From Larix sibirica (taxonomy: Eukaryota; Streptophyta; Pinopsida; Pinales; Pinaceae), in contig NWUY0300061997.1 in NCBI GenBank assembly GCA_004151065.3, forward strand, positions 38,695 through 49,529: a DNA stretch of 10,835 nucleotides, written 5' to 3'. Within the stretch, counting starts at the first letter, position 1; every line of letters begins with the position of its first letter. The position numbers were made by a program, and so were the translations under genes. The notes under the pieces are model-generated. The model had not been told where the DNA came from and ran no database searches. It was given only the letters and a program-made list of their open reading frames with translations. Positions 8,670 to 10,835 of the stretch are shown here, in pieces.

Positions 8670-8737
8670 GAGTGTCAGCCTGGCAGGGATTACCCTGTGA
8701 GTGTGAGTGTTACCCTGGAAGGGATTACCCTGTGAGC
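8670..8737 (+). repeat. 35-bp tandem duplication carrying a CAGGG/CCCTG hairpin
   Basis: The sequence starting at 8670 is repeated with a 35-base offset at 8705, with 29 of 33 compared positions identical. Each copy contains GGGATTACCCTGTGAG. In the first copy CAGGG (8684-8688) and CCCTG (8693-8697) form a perfect hairpin around ATTA. In the second copy the outer pair is lost. The duplication is inside the transcript-like region. Confidence 0.9.
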
Positions 8738-8967
8738 CATTTTGATCTGAGTTGTAAACGCTGATTGTTCTCTTGGTGGATTCATGGTCTCAGCATGGGG
8801 TGGTACTGGAACCAGCTGCCTAAGGCTGGGAGGAGCGGCTTCTACCCATAGCGAGTTAGCAGATAAGTATACCAATCCTGAAGTTATCTCTGTAAAAAAA
8901 TGAAAATCGATATGGATTTCTGAGATGAATATTACCTGGGTTGGTTTTAGTGTACACTCTCTATTCG

Positions 8968-9111
8968 CTCATTCAAACTCTTAAGTTAATATCGAACTGG
9001 TAATCCCATGAAGAATATATTGGCATTTGATGGATATCTCTCATTCAAACTCTTAAGCTAATATCGAAATGGTAATCCCATGAAGAACATATTGGCATTT
9101 GATGGATATCT
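8968..9111 (+). repeat. 72-bp tandem duplication, nearly identical copies
   Basis: Two directly abutting 72-base copies (8968-9039 and 9040-9111) start CTCATTCAAACTCTTAAG and end GATGGATATCT. They differ at only three positions (69 of 72 identical), with no gaps. This makes it the youngest repeat in the window. The unit length is a multiple of three, but stops occur early in each frame I checked, so it is not a coding repeat. Confidence 0.97.
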
Positions 9112-9380
9112 GTTGGGTTTGAAAATTTTATTTTCCCTCTGTGTAAATAGCAAAACGTTTGGATTAAAATGTTGTGTGAGTTTCACATGAATTAGTTTAA
9201 AAATTTGTTGGATTAGTTACTGGGTGATTTGTTTGTATTGGGGAGATTTTCCTCGCTTAAAAACGTTTTCTAATGGGACGGATTGAACCCAGAAAACTGT
9301 AATTTAAAGTCTATTTTGAATTGAAGTGGTTGCTAGGTTTTTGGAAAGAGAGTTAACACCACAAAACCGTGTGTAATCCA

Positions 9381-9420
9381 GATTTTGTTTTCGTAATGGA
9401 GACTTTGTTTTCTTAATGGA
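9381..9420 (+). repeat. 20-bp tandem duplication
   Basis: GATTTTGTTTTCGTAATGGA (9381-9400) is followed directly by GACTTTGTTTTCTTAATGGA (9401-9420), with 18 of 20 positions identical. The GTTTTC-TAATGG core also appears in variant form at 9265, 10021 and 10468. Confidence 0.85.
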
Positions 9421-9750
9421 GGTCAATTACGTATTTAGGAAGCCGCCATTTTTGGAAAAACGTGTTCTTGCTGGTGAGAAAGGAAAGGCACATGAATTGG
9501 AGTCCCAATCCATTATTCATCACTCAGTTTGTTGTGTCACACACTTCTGTTTTGCTGGGCGTTTTCCTCATTGTTCTTGACTGTGTTTGCATGGTTTTTC
9601 CATCTTTGAATTTTGTTTTTTTTATCATAAACCGTGAATGAAGGATAGAAATCGAAGTTGTGTGCCTGAGTAGCGTTTTTGAGGATTTCCAGTTAGTTTA
9701 TCTTGACTTTCACCTATTGTTTTTCCATTTGAAAATCATGTTTCCATTTT

Positions 9751-10272
9751 ATAACCAACGAATGGTGATTTAAAAATCCACTTTATATTACCAACATTTA
9801 TATGAATGCCTATGTTCAGATTTTGTTATTCCCAATTGCTGTAATCTACTCTGGGAAATGGTTTTTTAATTCCCAACCTTGGGATTTTGTTGATAACTTG
9901 TTTTTGGGTCACCCGACAATTGTGTAACTGTCCTAGTCCGATTTTTTATGCCCAGCACTTGTACTTCAGTTCTTATTTCGATTTGTATGCCCCTTGCTGC
10001 TCTAAGATTGCCTAGAAAACGTTTTTATGTTCTCAATGGAGGTAGAACAACCTACAATTCATAATTGTATGCCCCAACTACTATAATCTTCCTTGTAATA
10101 ATTTTTGGTTTAACACGGTCATATAATCCTGTAGAGATAGTGGTTTGAGAACCCAGTAATTGCATGACTGCACAAGCATCGAATTAGGGTTCCCAGATTT
10201 CATGGTTTTGCCATGAATTCGTTTAATTGCACCCAGCTTGGCTAAATTTGCCCCAACGGTCATTTTCCCTTG
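9751..10272 (+). repeat. Cryptic minisatellite of about 40-bp period
   Basis: A CCC/CCAA anchor, preceded by a T-rich GATTTNTATG-like block and followed by a TTG/CT..TAATCTT-like block, recurs at 9791, 9831, 9872, 9912, 9951, 9990, 10032, 10072, 10113, 10152, 10192 and 10232. The spacings are 39 to 42 bp throughout. Units near 9831, 9951, 9990 and 10072 are the most alike; others keep only the anchor and the T-block. Possible further units extend to about 9711 on the left and about 10267 on the right. Individual copies are too diverged to be noticed pairwise, so the constant spacing is the main evidence. The right end merges into the 95-bp duplication. Confidence 0.65.
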
Positions 10273-10425
10273 CTGTATGTTGATGCTTCATCCATGAATT
10301 GAACCATCATGGCCACAGTTTAATTGTTGCGTTTGGGTAAATTTGCCCCAATAGTCATTTTCCTTTGCTGTATTTTGATGCTTCATCCATGAATTGAGCC
10401 ATCATGGCCACAGTTTAATTGTTGC
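10243..10425 (+). repeat. 95-bp tandem duplication with partial third copy
   Basis: Bases 10243-10330 recur at 10338-10425 with 83 of 88 positions identical, giving a 95-base period. A GTTTAATTG block at 10221, 10318 and 10413 marks successive unit starts, the first interval being 97 bp. After 10425 a truncated, poorly conserved third copy may continue for about 40 bp. The unit contains CCATGAATTG and CATCATGGCCACAG blocks. No frame is open through it. Confidence 0.95.
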
Positions 10426-10835
10426 TTCTGTTTTAGTATAAATTGTCATTTGTGTATTGAAAGGGATGTTTCTAATGAGACAAATTAAATTGTGGGTAGC
10501 CTAAAAAAGAAGAAGATAGATTTGACTACTAGACCCACTAGTATTAGCTCAGTCATGTGAGTTTGGGACAACCTGTGTGTTAGTATGTTTTTCCTTGGTT
10601 ATCTTCTGTTTTGTGCAAGAATTCAAGAGTAGTTAGGGGTTGAGAATTTTCGTGATAAACCCAGTTGTGGGCAGGCTTGGTTGTGTGACTGTATTATTTG
10701 AATGTGTATGAAAGCGTAATTTAGAAACCCATAACGCAATAAAATCTTGGAATTGTCCTGTATTTCAAAATAAAAATATAGAATTCAATATTGCAGATTG
10801 TAAAATCTGTTAGAAAAACAGGATCGCAGAGCAAT
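10426..10835 (+). other. Gene-free right end with possible splice acceptors
   Basis: The stretch is T- and A-rich with no coding frame. Near the edge, an A/T-rich run leads to TATTGCAG (ending 10796), with further AG sites at AAACAG and GATCGCAG before the window stops. If the preceding DNA is an intron, an exon may begin here, but too few bases remain to test it. Confidence 0.2.

Larger units (their letters stand above)
8270..8930 (+). promoter_or_regulatory. Possible promoter / 5' UTR or noncoding exon region
   Basis: Composition changes here: G and C rise, CpG dinucleotides reappear (four between 8290 and 8320), and the ATC and T-run bias disappears. These are features of transcribed, less methylated plant DNA. 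A 107-codon frame (8412-8735) begins at an ATG, but its translation matches no family I know and it runs through a tandem duplication, so I do not call it a gene. A polypyrimidine run followed by AG at 8539 could be a splice acceptor. The nearest TATA-like string upstream (around 8238-8246) is weak. The T-rich DNA that follows would fit a first intron. This remains an inference from composition. Confidence 0.25.
8940..10790 (+). other. T-rich, intron-like stretch without coding potential
   Basis: The plus strand is T-rich with many TTTTG and TTTTT words and stops in every frame, as in plant introns transcribed left to right. It holds the 72-bp, 20-bp, about 40-bp and 95-bp repeats annotated separately. 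No strong consensus donor was found at its left end; GTATAC near 8867 is a weak candidate. Acceptor-like AG sites occur at the right edge of the window. A minus-strand 60-codon frame (10081-10263) has no recognisable features and is ignored. Confidence 0.25.

Noticed and set aside
8412-8735. 107-codon open frame, the longest in the window
   Set aside because: No recognised domain, crosses a 35-bp tandem duplication, and open length alone is not strong evidence in this less AT-rich stretch. Kept only as part of the transcript-like region.
9279-9292. Minus-strand GGGTTCAATCC, similar to a tRNA/SINE B box
   Set aside because: No A box at the right distance, no cloverleaf stems or acceptor stem, and no SINE tail.

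Overview
The window looks like intergenic DNA from a large, repeat-rich plant nuclear genome. A gymnosperm is possible, but no gene fixes the lineage. It is AT-rich, CpG-poor over most of its length, stop-dense in all frames, and holds recognisable relics of plant retroelements. I found no intact protein-coding gene, tRNA, rRNA, CRISPR array or bacterial-type operon. The longest open frames are 60 to 107 codons, have low-complexity or unfamiliar sequence, and I do not treat them as genes.

Layout. Positions 1-900 hold a heavily decayed non-LTR retrotransposon (LINE) fragment, recognised by a zf-RVT-like stretch at 532-716. Positions about 1190-1909 hold the end of a probable 5' LTR followed by a tRNA-Asp-type primer binding site (1892-1909). 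That site is typical of Athila/Tat-type Ty3/gypsy elements, and it differs from the canonical form only by C-to-T and G-to-A changes. No open gag or pol follows. Positions 3301-3640 contain a very diverged tandem repeat. Positions about 4440-5310 look like the 3' LTR and polypurine tract of a second Ty3/gypsy element, on the minus strand. This LTR is flanked by ATC/ATCA-rich cryptically simple DNA (4130-4385 and about 5380-7330).

From 7165 rightward the window is marked by local tandem duplications of different unit size: 30 bp at 7165, 77 bp at 7519, 35 bp at 8670, 72 bp at 8968, 20 bp at 9381 and 95 bp at 10243. A hidden periodicity of about 40 bp runs from about 9750 to 10270. Positions about 8270-8900 have more CpG and a less AT-rich, transcript-like composition, and may be a promoter, 5' UTR or noncoding exon. 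The T-rich DNA that follows (about 8940-10790) resembles a plant intron on the plus strand, and acceptor-like AG sites stand at the extreme right edge. This suggests, without proof, that a plus-strand gene lies beyond the right end.

No genes here act together as a pathway. The window is best read as layered retroelement debris on the left and a minisatellite-rich, possibly genic flank on the right.
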